From Siniperca chuatsi (Eukaryota > Chordata > Actinopteri > Centrarchiformes > Sinipercidae), in assembly GCF_020085105.1 (NCBI RefSeq), contig NC_058063.1:7715422-7779421 (forward strand): a DNA stretch of 64,000 nt, in the 5' to 3' direction. The notes beneath the pieces are model-generated. The model was not told where the DNA came from. It worked only from the letters and a program-made list of their open reading frames with translations, and did no database searches. Below, in pieces: positions 24,272 to 36,373 of the stretch (position 1 is its first letter; each line of letters begins with the position of its first letter). The position numbers were made by a program, and so were the translations under genes.

Positions 24272-24733
24272 TGTTGGGCAGTAGCGATGCTACAAGTAGC
24301 AGCATTACTAGTTTAACTACATTTTTCAGTAGAATGGTGGTAGCATCACTGTTTTCTGAATCAAATTGTTTTTCAGTAGCTTAGCTCTTTTATCGATGAT
24401 GTAGTGTGGTAGCGTCCACACTACAAAATTAATAAAATTAAGCGTAGTTGGTTTTAGAGTAGTGAGAGCAGAGAGCACAGCTTAGTTTTTTTTTATTAAT
24501 CACTGAGATAGCACTGACTTGGAATGAAGTTGGTTCAATGTAAAAAAATATATATATATATATTAATAAAAAAATTTAAAAAGCTTCAATGTAGTAAGCT
24601 ACTTTTGCCATGTTACTATAGCTTAGCTTGCTACATTTCTCTGGGGCGTAGCTTCAGTGTAATGAAGCTTCCCTTAATGTAGAGTAACTGGTAGCTTAGC
24701 TCACTACACTTTCCAAGTAGCTTGCCCAACACT
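24272..24733. mobile_element. non-autonomous DNA-transposon-like repeat
   Basis: The left edge reads TGTTGGGCAGTAGC and the right edge, in reverse complement, TGTTGGGCAAGCTACT, so the ends are imperfect inverted repeats. The interior is rich in GTAGCTTAGCT-like subrepeats and has no ORF. Elements starting with GTGTTGGG and full of GTAGC units are common fish repeats. I do not name the family. No clear target duplication was found. It lies in tmem88 intron 1. Confidence 0.6.
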
Positions 24734-25312
24734 GAGTATAATATATAAAATGTAGTGTACTGAGGTGGTGCAACTCCAGCATCATATATTTTGTTCTAAA
24801 CTAACAGCGGTTGCATCTGAATTTCTGTTGTTAATACATAATCTTTACATAACCCACACGCATGACTACACGTATAAACACAAGCACATGTGCAGACAAC
24901 ACCCACTTGTACACAAACAGACTTTGATGCCAGTTAGTCTTCATCTCCCTACTACAAAAACTACATATAGCAATTATGGGCCTCTTTCCTTTTGGCCAAT
25001 CAGCTCTCTGATAATCATCATCTTACAGATGGGATCACACAAGGCTAGCTTCCTGACAGATAAAAGCTAACCTCTTAGTGAACCTAGAGCCACTAAGCCT
25101 TTGAAGAGTGGAATTTGATTAGGTTCAAAAGTATTCTGCAAATATGGCACCAGACTACTGTACTCATCCAGTCTCTTAAGATGTGTTTTCCACAAGTGTA
25201 GTCTCCAAACATGCTAATCGGGGCTGATGTTTCGAAATATCGTTGATTCTGATAAAATTTCTATTTCCATCTCACACCTTTGATATGTTTATTTTTCTGC
25301 TCACAGTTCACT

Positions 25313-28300
25313 ATGAGTATGACTGGTACTCTAGAAAAGGGGGCCCACCACCAGGCCTTGGACCTGTCCGAAGAACTGCCGCCTCATCATCACCATATCA
25401 ACCATCACCAGTATCTTAACCATTCCAACTCCCTGGCCTCCACCACCGCTGTGGGTGGAGGCAGAGAAACACCTTCGCGTGTGGTCGTACCTCCTCCTTA
25501 TTCTGCAGCTGAGAGCGGTGGTGGGGGCAGTGAAGCTCCTCTGGAGCTGCGGGGGTCCCTAGATTGCTGGGCCTGCTCGGTGCTGGTGACGGCTCAGAAC
25601 CTGGTTATTGCCACGATCAACGCCTGCCTCGCTGGACTGGTGTTCGGGACCATCCTGACGCCGGCCATTGTCATGGTGGTGTTCGGCTTCCTCTGCCACT
25701 CTACAGTAAGAAAGGGGGAGATAGGGGAGAGGGTGGATAAGTAAGCGTAAGCACTGTATGCATATTGAAGGATTTTGATTTTTGATTTGAGCTAGCTAGG
25801 AGCTTACTCAACAGCATTTCGCAAGACAAGTTTGTTCACTTGTTTGGACAGTTTCTATACCAGCTCTCAGCTTCTCATTTATTCTGTGGGAAAATTTACT
25901 GAACAAGAGCGTACAAACAGTTGGTGCAAACGTCTGTGCAGACATTTGTTGTTGTACTGCATTGTTTACCCGTGGTTAATACTTCTAGACACAAGAGTCA
26001 CACGTTGACATTAAGTTGAGTATTTGCTCTCAGAAAATATTTGATTAGCAGTGAAGGTGATATATCTAACCATCCAACAGACATTTGAAACCAGTGCAGT
26101 GTTCTCTGATGCGAGAATGAAAATGTGCATGTTAGGATAAATGTTTACGCACACATTTGCTACATCTAAACAAAAGATGAGTGGAACAGGGAGATGACTA
26201 CATCTATCTTTTTATGAAACATCTAAAAGTCCTAATCTCATAACTTTGATCCAAAAGTTTGAAATAGTTGTGCCTGGGGCTTAGGGTGGGGTTTGGCACC
26301 ATCAGTGATGAGAGGTTTTATAATCAGATAAGTGAGGTTCTTTCAGATGTTAAAGAGATGGATGAACTGGAGGAGACAAGGGGTCAGGAGTCTAGGGGGC
26401 CCAGACGTCAAAGTACAAAAGTTAAAAACTGCTTAGTAGCTAGTTGGGGATGAAAGGACGCTCGGGAACAGATAAAATATGGAAATGCACAGAACATGAT
26501 GACAACAGCTGAAAATATAAAAGAAGACATGTAACTCAAACAAAACAACCTATTTAAACCATTAGTCAGTTGGCATTATCCTGGGCTTTGGTAGCCCGGC
26601 TACCCCAAAAAGTCATTGTTCAGAGACTTTAATGCATACCGATGGCATTTCCGTGGGCCGACGACCTCCTTAATGACTAGAGAGACCAGGATTCTCTCTG
26701 TTCTTCTGCTCTCTCACAATTAGACCTCATGTGACAGCAGCTTAGAGAGGGATTAACCAGGACCTGGGAGGATGGAGAGAGGGCGAGAAATCAAAAGGAA
26801 GGGGTGAGAAGAAAAACAGAAAAAAAGGCATGTGGGTAAAGCATTTAGGTTTCTTCGAATTGAGCAGGCAACATTGAGTACACTTTCAATTCTGTTTGCA
26901 AATGTCATCAAGAAACAGACCCAACACAATATTTCACATGAGCAGAAACAAGCACACTCTTCAAAAAGGTTTTCTCCATAAGTCATACAGGGGGCCTAAC
27001 CAAGTAAAAACAAACACGGGCATACTTGACTAAGTCTTATTCCCATCCCATGATTCCATGTAAACCATGTACTGCAGTTTAAACCATCTTGCTCACTGGC
27101 TCAGTCTTTCCTTAATCCCCTCCCTCCTTAATGTTTCGCTTTCCTTCTCCAGCTGGAATTTCTTTCTAACCAGCTGTAACTCTACATCTATCAGGATTCA
27201 CAATATTTCTGTACTTTTGTGTAAAAAATATGCAACTACCAAGGTCTGGAAATGATCATTTTCAGACTTATCACAACTGTGTGAGATCTCTGTAAACTAT
27301 TATATAACTACTTTACTAATGCACAACTTTCTCCTAAAAAGTTGATCAAACCAGGACTTTGACCTTATTGGAGCTTAGTGATCAATGATTTTCATAGATA
27401 TACATGTTTAACTTTTCAGCTTAGCTATTACCTACTATAATATATACTCCTCTCCCCCCTGAGCGCCCTCAGTCCTGCACACATTTTATACTCTCTGCAC
27501 TTTCCTCATGTACTCAAATGTTCACTTCATGGGGCGATAAGGATGATTCAGGCCTGCTGTCTCTCCATTCCTCTCCCACATTAAAATCCCGACCTTTTTA
27601 CCTCCTCTCCCACTCCTACAGTGTTTTTGCTTAGCAACAAGTGTACATGCTTTAACATACAGTATACACTGATCAACATCTTTGAATCAGAGATGCTAAT
27701 GATGGTTCACAGTAGTTTCTACCTAGTTCCTAAAAGTTTGATTTATAATTGTCATTTGTGTGTGAGTGAGAGAGCTACATCTCAGACACCAACTGGTGTC
27801 TGTCCTCACTTCATACACATATACCATATAGAGCATGTCATCTGTTCTTCCCTGCACTTCACACAAGTATTTAAATCAATGATGTTCTACATGTACAAAG
27901 ACAACTTAAAATACTGAATGAAACAAAATGTTGTCTAATCTGTTCCACAACTGTATCCAATTTTAAAATCTCTGCCTGACATAGCAGATCTGAATATATA
28001 GTGCAACTGCAGTAGATGTACAGGAGGACCCAAACGCTGTCTCCATCCTGCATTAGTGCTGCGTATTTTGCAGAGAATTCATACAGCACTGCTAAACAGG
28101 GAATGGTGTCACTGTTACATGATCTATTGTATACTGCTGAAGTGTTGTTGAGTAAGACAAGAGAGTCCCTACCTGCTGCAGCTGCCTGACCTTTGATCTC
28201 AATCTGAAAGCAAAGAAGGTTTTCTCTAAGCATCAAAAAACACAAGATCATAAAAAATTCAGATCACAAGAAATAGGATTATGACTTGATAGAAGCCAGT

Positions 28301-28884
28301 CTGATATCCAGACCAGAAGAACAAAGTTTGACTGAGGAAGAGTGTCCTCCCTTATTACCACAGTGGAGGTGCCCTTGAGCAAGGCTTTTAACCCCAAATT
28401 GCTCCAGTGGAGCTGCTTGGGGATTTTATTGGGCAACTTCCAGGTGTGAATGCAAGCAAATGTGTTAGAGTGGCGCATTCCTGAAAATGTATTAGTCTCA
28501 GTGAAGCTACCCTGGTCAAAATGTTGACACAGGTTCAATGACAAACTTACCTCTATGACATATCATTCTGATGCTGTCTTTCTCCTCTCATCTCCCCAGG
28601 TCCGCCCTCACGGGACGACCCCCTACTGCTCAGACCTGTTGACTGACGGAGGCTGTGTGGCTCTGCTGGTGGTGGGCTTCCTCTTGGTCACCCCTCTTCT
28701 GGTCCTGGCGCTGGCTGCATACTGCCGCCTGGCCCGGCACCTCCAACTGGGCCTGTGCTTCATACCATACAGCCGTGCCGTATACAAGAACCTGCCGGCC
28801 ACCCAGCACCGAGGCCTGGGCACTGGCTGCTGTGGAGGCCGAGATGGAGCGAATGGTAGTGGGAAGGGAAAGGTCTGGGTGTGA
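25313..28884 (+). CDS. tmem88: transmembrane protein 88, 225 aa, two coding exons
   Basis: TMEM88 is a membrane protein that binds the PDZ domain of Dishevelled and dampens Wnt/beta-catenin signalling, with a known role in heart development. Coding exons are 25313-25705 and 28600-28884, joined in phase 0 (CHST|VRPHG). The N-terminal ~80 residues are low-complexity with a His run (25-32). The conserved LDCWACSVLVTAQNL starts at ~83. Two hydrophobic segments lie at ~94-128 and ~150-172, followed by YSRAVYK. The C-terminus is GKVWV, the VWV PDZ ligand of the family. The start is the first ATG after the acceptor; a second ATG lies two codons on. Human TMEM88 has 159 aa, so the extra length is N-terminal. 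Lying next to kdm6b, as in mammals, supports the call. Confidence 0.95.
28340..28520. repeat. short interspersed repeat-like segment in tmem88 intron 1
   Basis: The stretch around GCCCTTGAGCAAGGC and AACCCCAAATTGCTCC matches a phrase I recognise from many fish interspersed repeats. Ends and family cannot be fixed by eye. Confidence 0.4.
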
Positions 28885-30484
28885 GATGAAGGTGGGAGGA
28901 AGGGGGAGAGGGGGTGGGGATGAAGAAGACAATTAGATTTAGAATATGGAGGGAATTGAACAAGAGAACAGGATGGGGGATTTATGGGATGACTAAGAAA
29001 GGGCAGTGGATGTAAGGAACAGCAAAATGTATACCAGAGAAGGGAGTAAGTTGGCAATTAAATGGCAATTACAATAACTACCAGATGAACATCCTGGAAG
29101 ACACCTTACATTGATATATATACTGACTAATGACTTACTCTTCTGCCTTAACATCAGAGTAACAATGATTGTTCAGAAAAAAAAATTAACATGGTGTACA
29201 GAGCAATTTTGTTTGTTGGTATTATTCCACTGGAAACATTGGCTGTTATTGGAATTTTGACTATCTTGTAGGGGTGGGTGATATGACCTAAAATGTATAT
29301 CACTGTATTTTTTATGGTGATGGTATTATATCACGGTATTACAAAAATTAAAAGAGGGATACTCCACTCAAAACATGATTCTACCTCTTTTCACTCTATT
29401 GGCAATGTAAGGGAACATATCTTAAGAGAAAAAAGTATTAAAACATAATGTGTTTATTATTAATAGGAATGAAAATGTGGTATAGGCCTACACATGTTTT
29501 GGGAGGAGTAGCCTGCCCCATAATGTAGGTTAATTAGTAAATGTAATGTGATTTCTCAGTTAGACAAGGAGTAGGGTTAGGCATCTCAACAGTATTTTAT
29601 TGTATTTATTATACAATAGTCAGTGTACTACCACGGGACATGTCTATCAAGTACATTTACATACGGCAGCAACAGCGGCACTTGTGGTCTGCCTCTGTCA
29701 CCAGGTTCGTCACACAGTCGCAAACATATTACTGCCGATTTTTAAAGCATATCTACTGCGGCGAATATGATTGTTAATGTGAGTACTACATCACAGCCAC
29801 CTACGAAAAAGAAATTGAATCTGCAGTTAGGTGAACACAACGGGTGGAAGCATACGGGAACCAGTTAGTTTGAAAACCAGTCGAGACATAACACCAGCTA
29901 GAGCCGAGGGGGCTTTCATGTAACAACAAAGCAAGTGAAAAAACTGTTTCCCACATCCAACCTACTACTGTGGTTATTTAATTGGCTTCAGATGAGGCAT
30001 AACGTTCACACAATTTCTCTGGACTGTCCCTGAATTTTACAACATTTGCTAGTCCAACATTGTCCCAGCCTGTGGGATAATAGACACTAGCCACATTAGC
30101 CCTGCACCATGCTAACACCAAGCTCAAAAGGCTATCCTACAAAATAAAAAGTGAAACAACATAAAGATCAGGTTAAGCTTACAGCTTCAGAGTTAAAAGT
30201 CGATATCAATCCATCCAAGAAAGGAGCAAATTTGATATACTTCAGTTGTCATTATAAAAAAAAATAAAGGATCTAATTAGACCTGCATACAACCTTAGCT
30301 TTACTGAATGAATTAAGGGAAATAGAAAAACTGAAACTAGCACACATCAAAAAGGTTGTATTGACACTACTCAATAATTGTATCTTATCACATTTATGTT
30401 ATTATGAAAAACATTTGTTATTATGAAAAACATTTGTCTAATGTAGTTTTCTGTTAAGATGTTGCAAACCTTTTTATAAATAAA
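28885..30484 (+). other. tmem88: tmem88 downstream region / possible 3' UTR
   Basis: This holds no coding sequence. A repeat-like block starting TAGGGGTGGGTGATATG at 29269 shares its start and the phrase GTATTTTTTATGG with the block at 18544, so both are probably copies of one fish repeat. A 19-base unit containing TATGAAAAACATTTGT is duplicated at ~30400-30437. AATAAA at 30479-30484, followed by GT-rich sequence, is a candidate poly(A) signal. None nearer the stop is convincing. Confidence 0.4.
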
Positions 30485-31270
30485 GTTTTTGAATTCAGCT
30501 GGAGTTGTGTCTGTCCTGTTTTAGCATAGGGTTGGATGGGTTGAGTCTAATACTAGGAAAAGGAAAGGATTATGTAAGATTGTTCCCAGATAAAGAGCGA
30601 ACAAACTGGCCTTAGTACCAGCCAACACCAATGGGAATGTACACACAGTTCAAAAACACTTGCCACCAGAACTACACAGCTTTTCCGTGGAAGCAGTCAC
30701 TATTGTTAGAAAATGCTACTTGAGAAATCAGGTCTGAAAAATTATTACAGTGGAATTTATAAAATATAAGTTAAGCCAGCCTTATGACTGAGCAGACAAA
30801 ACCTCAACTGTAGTAGGCTTGACAGTGTGTAGTTAATGTCTCCCCCGCATGTTAAAAGAGTGTAACAACACATGAGACGAAAAAGCTGGGACAAAGAAGA
30901 CTGTTTTCATAAAAATCACACATTTATCAATTATAAATAACATATTGCATGCAAAAAATGGGGACATTTTGGCTGATACCAAGTTGCAGTACACTGAGAT
31001 GAATCCAAGTACACTATAAACCTGTGGTTCCCAACCTTCTATTTGCAGCCATTAATAGGTTTCATATGTTCTGTGAGCTGTGAAAAGTTAGCCAAAGACT
31101 TCTCCTTTTCAGATTGATTGCTCTGAATGTTTTTTTTTTGTTTTGTTATTTAAATATGAGAGGGTAAATGTGTCCAGTAATTGAAATGAACAAGATAAAA
31201 GGATAAGATTAACACATTGTCTTGAGTTAGATATACATTTTTCTTTCCTGTCCTGTTAATCATCTCCCAA
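30485..31270. other. intergenic sequence, nothing recognised
   Basis: AT-rich sequence between the tmem88 downstream region and a cluster of repeat fragments. No ORF, RNA gene or clear repeat was found here. Confidence 0.5.
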
Positions 31271-31282
31271 CACAAAATATTA

Positions 31283-31340
31283 AATCAGAATCAGAAATAC
31301 TTTATTGATTCCCGAGGGGAAACTCTTTTGTTACAGCTGC
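31283..31340. mobile_element. non-LTR retrotransposon 3'-tail-like fragment
   Basis: AATCAGAAATACTTTATTGA followed by a CCGAGGGGAAA phrase and TTACAGCTGCTCA is a common 3' end of fish LINE-type elements. A related piece (AAACTTTATTGATCCCC) occurs at 31949-31966. Both are short fragments. The family is not assigned. Confidence 0.55.
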
Positions 31341-32370
31341 TCACTATCACGTCAGTGCACACAGGGATAGAAGTTCTAAGCGAATCAGAATGTAATACAC
31401 TATAATACAGGCAAGATAAAATAAGTACCAAGTAATTTTGGGAACCACTGCTATAAACCACTATCCCTCACTGAATTCAGTAAATTGACTTTGCCTTCAG
31501 TGAATTTGTAAACACGCAGCACACAACACTACAAGCTTTAAACTTGTGTGTAAAACAAATATTTTTTGCACATGAATACAGGGGAGAGCGCAAACGCAGT
31601 CCCCCACTACCAGAAATTATGCAGTCAAGATTCCCACATTTGGGGAATTCGCAAGTCCACAGCAGCGCAAAGTCTACATTGACTGTAGACAGTTACGCGT
31701 TCTTAATGGTCTAGGATTCGATTGAAGATTGGATCGTAGGATTCGACTGAAGACTACCAATCAGACGTCAATATGCGTAGCAGCAACAGCAAGGACCCGT
31801 TACCGGAGTGAATGACCTGCCGCCGCAGTAACCTACAGTGTTTTTGGTAAGACTGAAATTATTAATTCTTTATAACATTCAATGTTTATACTGCCCAGTT
31901 GTCTTTTTGTCGTTCGGTAAGGCTGAACGTTGTTTTAATGTTGGTAAGATAAACTTTATTGATCCCCACCAGCGAAATTCGCTAATGTTAAGGTTAGCAG
32001 CTCAAGAGGGAAAAGAGTGATAAATAAGAAATAATAAAAACTATATACACTATACACCTTTCATTTATACAGATGTGACCATGATTGGATAGTTGCACAT
32101 TAACGTTAGCTAGCCGAGAGTTCTGTTGACAGGTAACGTTAGGCTAACTTTACCGCTAAGGTGACTGTTAGCGTCTCTCAGTAAAATCGAAGGACCTGCT
32201 GTTGGTGAGAACGTACAGTAAAATCTCCTCTGCCTACTCGAGTTCTTTTGTCATATCCATTCTATCTTGTGTGACCCATACTGTTCACTCGACAGTATGG
32301 ACCGGGTCTAAGACTACACCTGACATGAACGTATTTACTGTACATTAAACATGCTGCTGAAATAAGACTA

Positions 32371-32635
32371 GGCCCGACATGAACGTGTTTACTGTAGGTT
32401 ACATTAAACATACTGCCCTGATGATGGTATAGCATCTTACTAATAATTTATTATAATAAGTGTAAATTATACCACATCATTATATATGTATATATATTTA
32501 TTTATATAAACTAAAGTTAATTCTTTAAGTTATTTTGAGTGGAATAATTTACACTTAAGAAATTATTAGTAAGATGCCATATCATCAGGGCAGCATGTTT
32601 AATGTAGCCTACAGTAAATACATTCATGTCAGGTG
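32371..32635. repeat. fold-back (inverted) repeat, arms ~95 bp
   Basis: The left arm 32371-32471 and right arm 32543-32635 are reverse complements with few mismatches, sharing GACATGAACGTGTTTACTGT-like and CTTACTAATAATTT sequence. The loop of ~70 bases is AT-rich (TATATATGTATATATATTTA). A further partial direct copy of the left arm's outer part lies at ~32320-32370. It looks like a MITE or fold-back element. It has no ORF. Confidence 0.75.
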
Positions 32636-33182
32636 CAGTCATATTTTGGCAGGCAGTCCTTTCTCGGAAGACAATATTGCCATGTTATTACTCTCTATAC
32701 TGTAACGTTAGGCTTACTTCTGCACCTTGACCACCCCTGTTATCTGGGATAATAAAGTTTACCTTGACCTATACATTCTAAAAACAACCCATCACTCATT
32801 AATAAATAGGTAATTAACTTGTATTCAGTGTTTCAAAGGTCAGGAAGCCTGTATTTTTGAGGTTTTGCACCATTCATTTTTTAGCATTTTTCCCTGCTGT
32901 CAAAATACACACACTAGCACAAAATACCATGGCCTGTATTATCCAAGACAGCATAATATAACAACTACAGTGGCTTCTCTCAGTGTGTTTTTTGCCGCCA
33001 ATGTTATCTGTAAGGTAGCGCTGCCTCCCGGGCTATGGTTATGGCAGGGGTATATAGAATATGGTATAGGGGTATATGGAATATGAAATAATAAATATCC
33101 ATAATCCATAATAGTTCATATTCCTGATGTTTTACTGGTAAATTTTGGGGAAAAGGTGTTAAAGGGAAGGACAGACATAATC

Positions 33183-33647
33183 ATGCCACTCTCCTGGCCT
33201 CAACCACCACTGCCACCTGTGCATCTGCCAGTGACAAAAACCCCTGCCACCTCTACCATCACCAAACCTGTGCCCTCCCTCTCTGCATCTACAGCAACCC
33301 CTGGGATTGCTGGCCCCTCCACACAGCCCATAATGCCTGCCAGTCAGGCTCTGCCCACAATGCCCACCACTAGCACATCGCACAGTACTGGCAGTCCTTC
33401 ATTCTGGGCTAGATCTACACAATGCAAGGGTAAGGTGAAGGAACACTCCTCAGAAGTAGGACGCAAACTGTTGCAGGTGCATAATCTTCCTGTCTGTACA
33501 CTCTGTGGCCAACCAACCCAGGGACATAAAAAATACAAGAAAAAGACTTTCTGCACTGTAAAAATGATGTCCACATCTAAAGGTCTGGACAGAGTGTACA
33601 GCAGCTACGAACAGTTCACCTCTTGTGTTGATAAGTTGGAGGAATGA
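33183..33647 (+). CDS. hypothetical Pro/Ser/Thr-rich protein with Cys/His knuckle, 154 codons, possibly the 3' end of a longer gene
   Basis: I do not recognise a named gene. From the first ATG the first ~80 residues are rich in P, T, S and A. Then come a basic segment (KGKVKEHSSEVGRKLL) and the motif CTLCGQPTQGHKKYKKKTFC, a C-x2-C...H...C arrangement like zinc knuckles or small zinc-binding motifs near the C-termini of some transposon-derived proteins. The last residues include YEQFTSCVDKLEE. The frame is open upstream to 33105, so 5' exons may exist. An exon-like stretch with donor TTTTTG|GTAAGA at ~31847 is one candidate. Codon use is not obviously degraded, and AATAAA follows at 34012. It may be a domesticated or dying transposon gene. 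Confidence 0.45.
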   Translation: MPLSWPQPPLPPVHLPVTKTPATSTITKPVPSLSASTATPGIAGPSTQPIMPASQALPTMPTTSTSHSTGSPSFWARSTQCKGKVKEHSSEVGRKLLQVHNLPVCTLCGQPTQGHKKYKKKTFCTVKMMSTSKGLDRVYSSYEQFTSCVDKLEE

Positions 33648-33688
33648 GCTGTAAATATGTCATATCTGTAATCATGGTAGGGTTGCAT

Positions 33689-33895
33689 TGTACACATTGT
33701 AAATAGTATTCATTTTTATTACATTTCATTCTTAATCATGTTCGATGTCCATGTTAAATTGTTTAAACTTTGTAAAAATTGTAAACCGTTTCCATTTTTA
33801 TGTACATATTGTAAATAGTCTTCATTTTTTTTTATTACATTTCATTCTTAATCGCATTCGATGTCCCCTTTAAATTGTTTAAACTTGGTTAAAAA
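33689..33895 (+). repeat. two-copy tandem duplication, ~112-bp period
   Basis: Copy 1 (33689-33778) and copy 2 (33801-33895) share TGTAAATAGT, a TTACATTTCATTCTTAATC phrase, TTCGATGTCC and TTAAATTGTTTAAACTT, with scattered differences. They lie in the presumed 3' UTR of the ORF ending at 33647. Confidence 0.85.
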
Positions 33896-34011
33896 CAGTA
33901 AAGTTTTCACTTCCCACCATGCTTTGTTTTCACTTTTGCAAACCAATATAAACATTTGCGCTCCATAAACTATCGTCTGTATGGGGTATTCTTTAAGTCT
34001 CACTTGTTATA

Positions 34012-34017
34012 AATAAA
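34012..34017 (+). terminator. candidate poly(A) signal for the 33.2-kb ORF
   Basis: AATAAA occurs 365 bases past the stop at 33647, following the tandem duplication. It is only positional evidence for a transcript. Confidence 0.35.
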
Positions 34018-34019
34018 TG

Positions 34020-36200
34020 TTGTATAACGCGAGAGTTCCGTTTTTAGCTTTGGTTTCATTCGTCGACTACAGGGGCACCTGAACAGTGACATGGGCAACC
34101 TACCTCTCTGATAACTACGGTATAAATAATGTTATATTTCTGCAACTTCCCTAAGAGAAGCGGAATGAAATCGGAATGGGCAAACCACTTTGTGTACTGC
34201 CATGAACGTCCAGCAGGACCAAAACATTTCCTATTATTTGTGCCATTTTTATTTAGACTGCTCCATTGTCAACAAACGACATGCCACGTTCCACCTTTTG
34301 TTTTTAAATGAGCAGTGGGCACAAAGCCTGTGAGCCTCCACTGTTGCTAACGGAAAAATAAAACATCTGCGAAACAAACCAAAGCGACAGAAAACTGCGA
34401 TCAATGCCACATGAAAGTGGGTTTATAAGATGATCACTCATTATAAGCTTCGGCGGCATCTGGTGGCGAATAAAACTAACTGCACCCCCTTTTTTTTTGC
34501 AACACTATCGGGAGGGGGATGGGCACGTGCACACTTGCAAATGCGTATGAGACTAGAGTAGTAATAAAATCCATTTGCACAAGAGCTTGCCTTTGGTATG
34601 ACATAAACCTGTAAAACCTTGAACAATATGTAAAACCTTGTTTTCAGTTGTTATATACACATCTATCTATCTATCTATGGAGGGGGAGAGAGAGAGACGA
34701 CATTAAATGAAGATGGTATTTAACTGAATAGTCGGCACATTAACGAGCAAAGGAGACCATGATAACACTACGTTATTACCAACCTCGTTTAATGCCAATC
34801 AAAATAGTTATTATAGTTGAATAACATGTCTCTGAATGACAGTTCAGGGAATTAACGTTAGCCTACAATAAGATACAGGTGTAGTGAACATACTTTGAGG
34901 GCTCAAAATTAGGCTGAACCCCATTAACTGTTGGTAGTCTAGCTTGGGAAGAGCAGGCTATTTCCGTCAGTTATGATAATTAGGCCTACCTAAAATGTCA
35001 TGTTTCCTTCACCCTCAACTGCAACTGTATCCACACAAAAGTGTTTTAAATTAGTTACTTTAAGTTTGTTAAGATTTTCCAGGCAGCAAACTCACCTGGG
35101 ATGAAGACTGTTGAGGGCCGACATGCGCCATTGACGACATAGCAATTCGTAGACCTAAACTCCACAAAGTTGTTTCCCGGTCATTCCTCCAGCAGTACAC
35201 GAAGTATTCCACACAGGTCTGGATAAATATACTACAGAGCTAATACATTTACTAAAAGAACAAAGCTAACGTTACCTATGTTGAGCACAGGTAAAGTCAC
35301 GTAAAGAAGTCAAGTGAAAAATTCTTAGCTGACGACGCACACGTGCGCCGCGCCGACGGTATGCAAATGAACCGGAACTTATTTTAGAAATATTGGTTAT
35401 TTTAAAAAAAAATAACAACCTTAATACATAGTCGTCCTGATGCAAATCAAATACAAAAATATAAAACCAGGGTCATGAGAGCATAAAAAATATATAGGCT
35501 ACTCACCGCAGTATTAACAACAATGAACGTTTGTTATGCATTCTTTAAAACAAACAATGGGGTTACACACAAACTTTGTATGACAAAACAGAAACTTAAA
35601 ATTTACAACAATAAAATGAAATGATAAAAGTTAACCAGTCTTTACATAAACCTGTGTGTTACCAAATATTGTCATCTTACAGTACAGTAGATACAGTACA
35701 CTAGTCTGTCATAGTTTGTCTAGCAAACTACATTGTGAGTTGACAGAGGTGATGAGTCAGTATAGTATGACTAGTGTCCAACAGTAACACTGCTTCTAGT
35801 ACATATAGTATAGTATAGTACAATCTTATTGGAGGGATCAGCACTGGCCCCAGAAGTCTGATTGGTTATGATCTAATTAACGTGCCTTCAGTTTTTACAT
35901 CACAGTTTAATGAAGAGTATGCATTGACATGAAATTGTGTGTGTGTGATCAAATATTGTATTTGTAGTTACATTTTTTTATCTGACATTGTTCCCAAATG
36001 AGTTCTGTAGTCCTTGCGATGATTATCCCAACAAGTGTGAAAACTTTATAAAAATCAGAGGATCATTGCAATTGCAATAACCTCCAAATAAAGACACTTA
36101 AAGCTGGAAACTGACCTCTTGAAGGTCACATCAGTCACACTGCTGCTCCACGTTTTGCTTTCTAATCGTTGGCTGCATGTTTAGCCAAGTAATTACCTGT
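34020..36200. other. intergenic region before cabp4
   Basis: No supported gene on the plus strand. A short TATC microsatellite is at ~34662-34678. Around 35090-35380 the minus strand shows two exon-like stretches next to a CpG-rich spot (CACGTGCGCCGCGCCGACGG at ~35341), listed separately. 35400-36200 is AT-rich with no recognised feature. Confidence 0.5.
35096..35154 (-). other. candidate minus-strand exon with start codon
   Basis: On the minus strand an acceptor (GGAGTTTAG) precedes 35154 and a strong donor (TCCCAG|GTGAGT) follows 35096. Inside is ATG at 35140, giving MSSMAHVGPQQSSSQ in phase 0. A possible upstream non-coding exon ends at 35276 (ATAG|GTAACG), next to the CpG-rich spot at ~35341-35360. 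I found no downstream coding exon, so this could be a short or non-coding transcript or chance. Confidence 0.3.
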
Positions 36201-36239
36201 TAAGCTTCTCTGATGGAAGGAGGTCAAGAGGGGAAGGAA

Positions 36240-36373
36240 AAACAGAACGGACTGGATAGTGTGCAGCCATTCACAACACAAGTGGAGCACTACTCAAGGA
36301 GGACGAGAAGGGCTGTGCTGCTCGACTTCTTGATTTCTTTCTTTTCTCACCATTTAGGAGAGGGCATTAAGGT
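36240..36373 (+). other. cabp4: probable cabp4 5' UTR exon
   Basis: The stretch ends at a good donor (TTAAG|GTAAGC at 36374), and the coding exon starts after an acceptor at 36641 only one base before its ATG, so an upstream non-coding exon is needed. The left edge is a guess. Confidence 0.5.

Noticed and set aside
28623..29057. Minus-strand ORFs of 60-144 codons
   Set aside because: They are antisense to tmem88 exon 2 and the purine-rich start of its 3' UTR.
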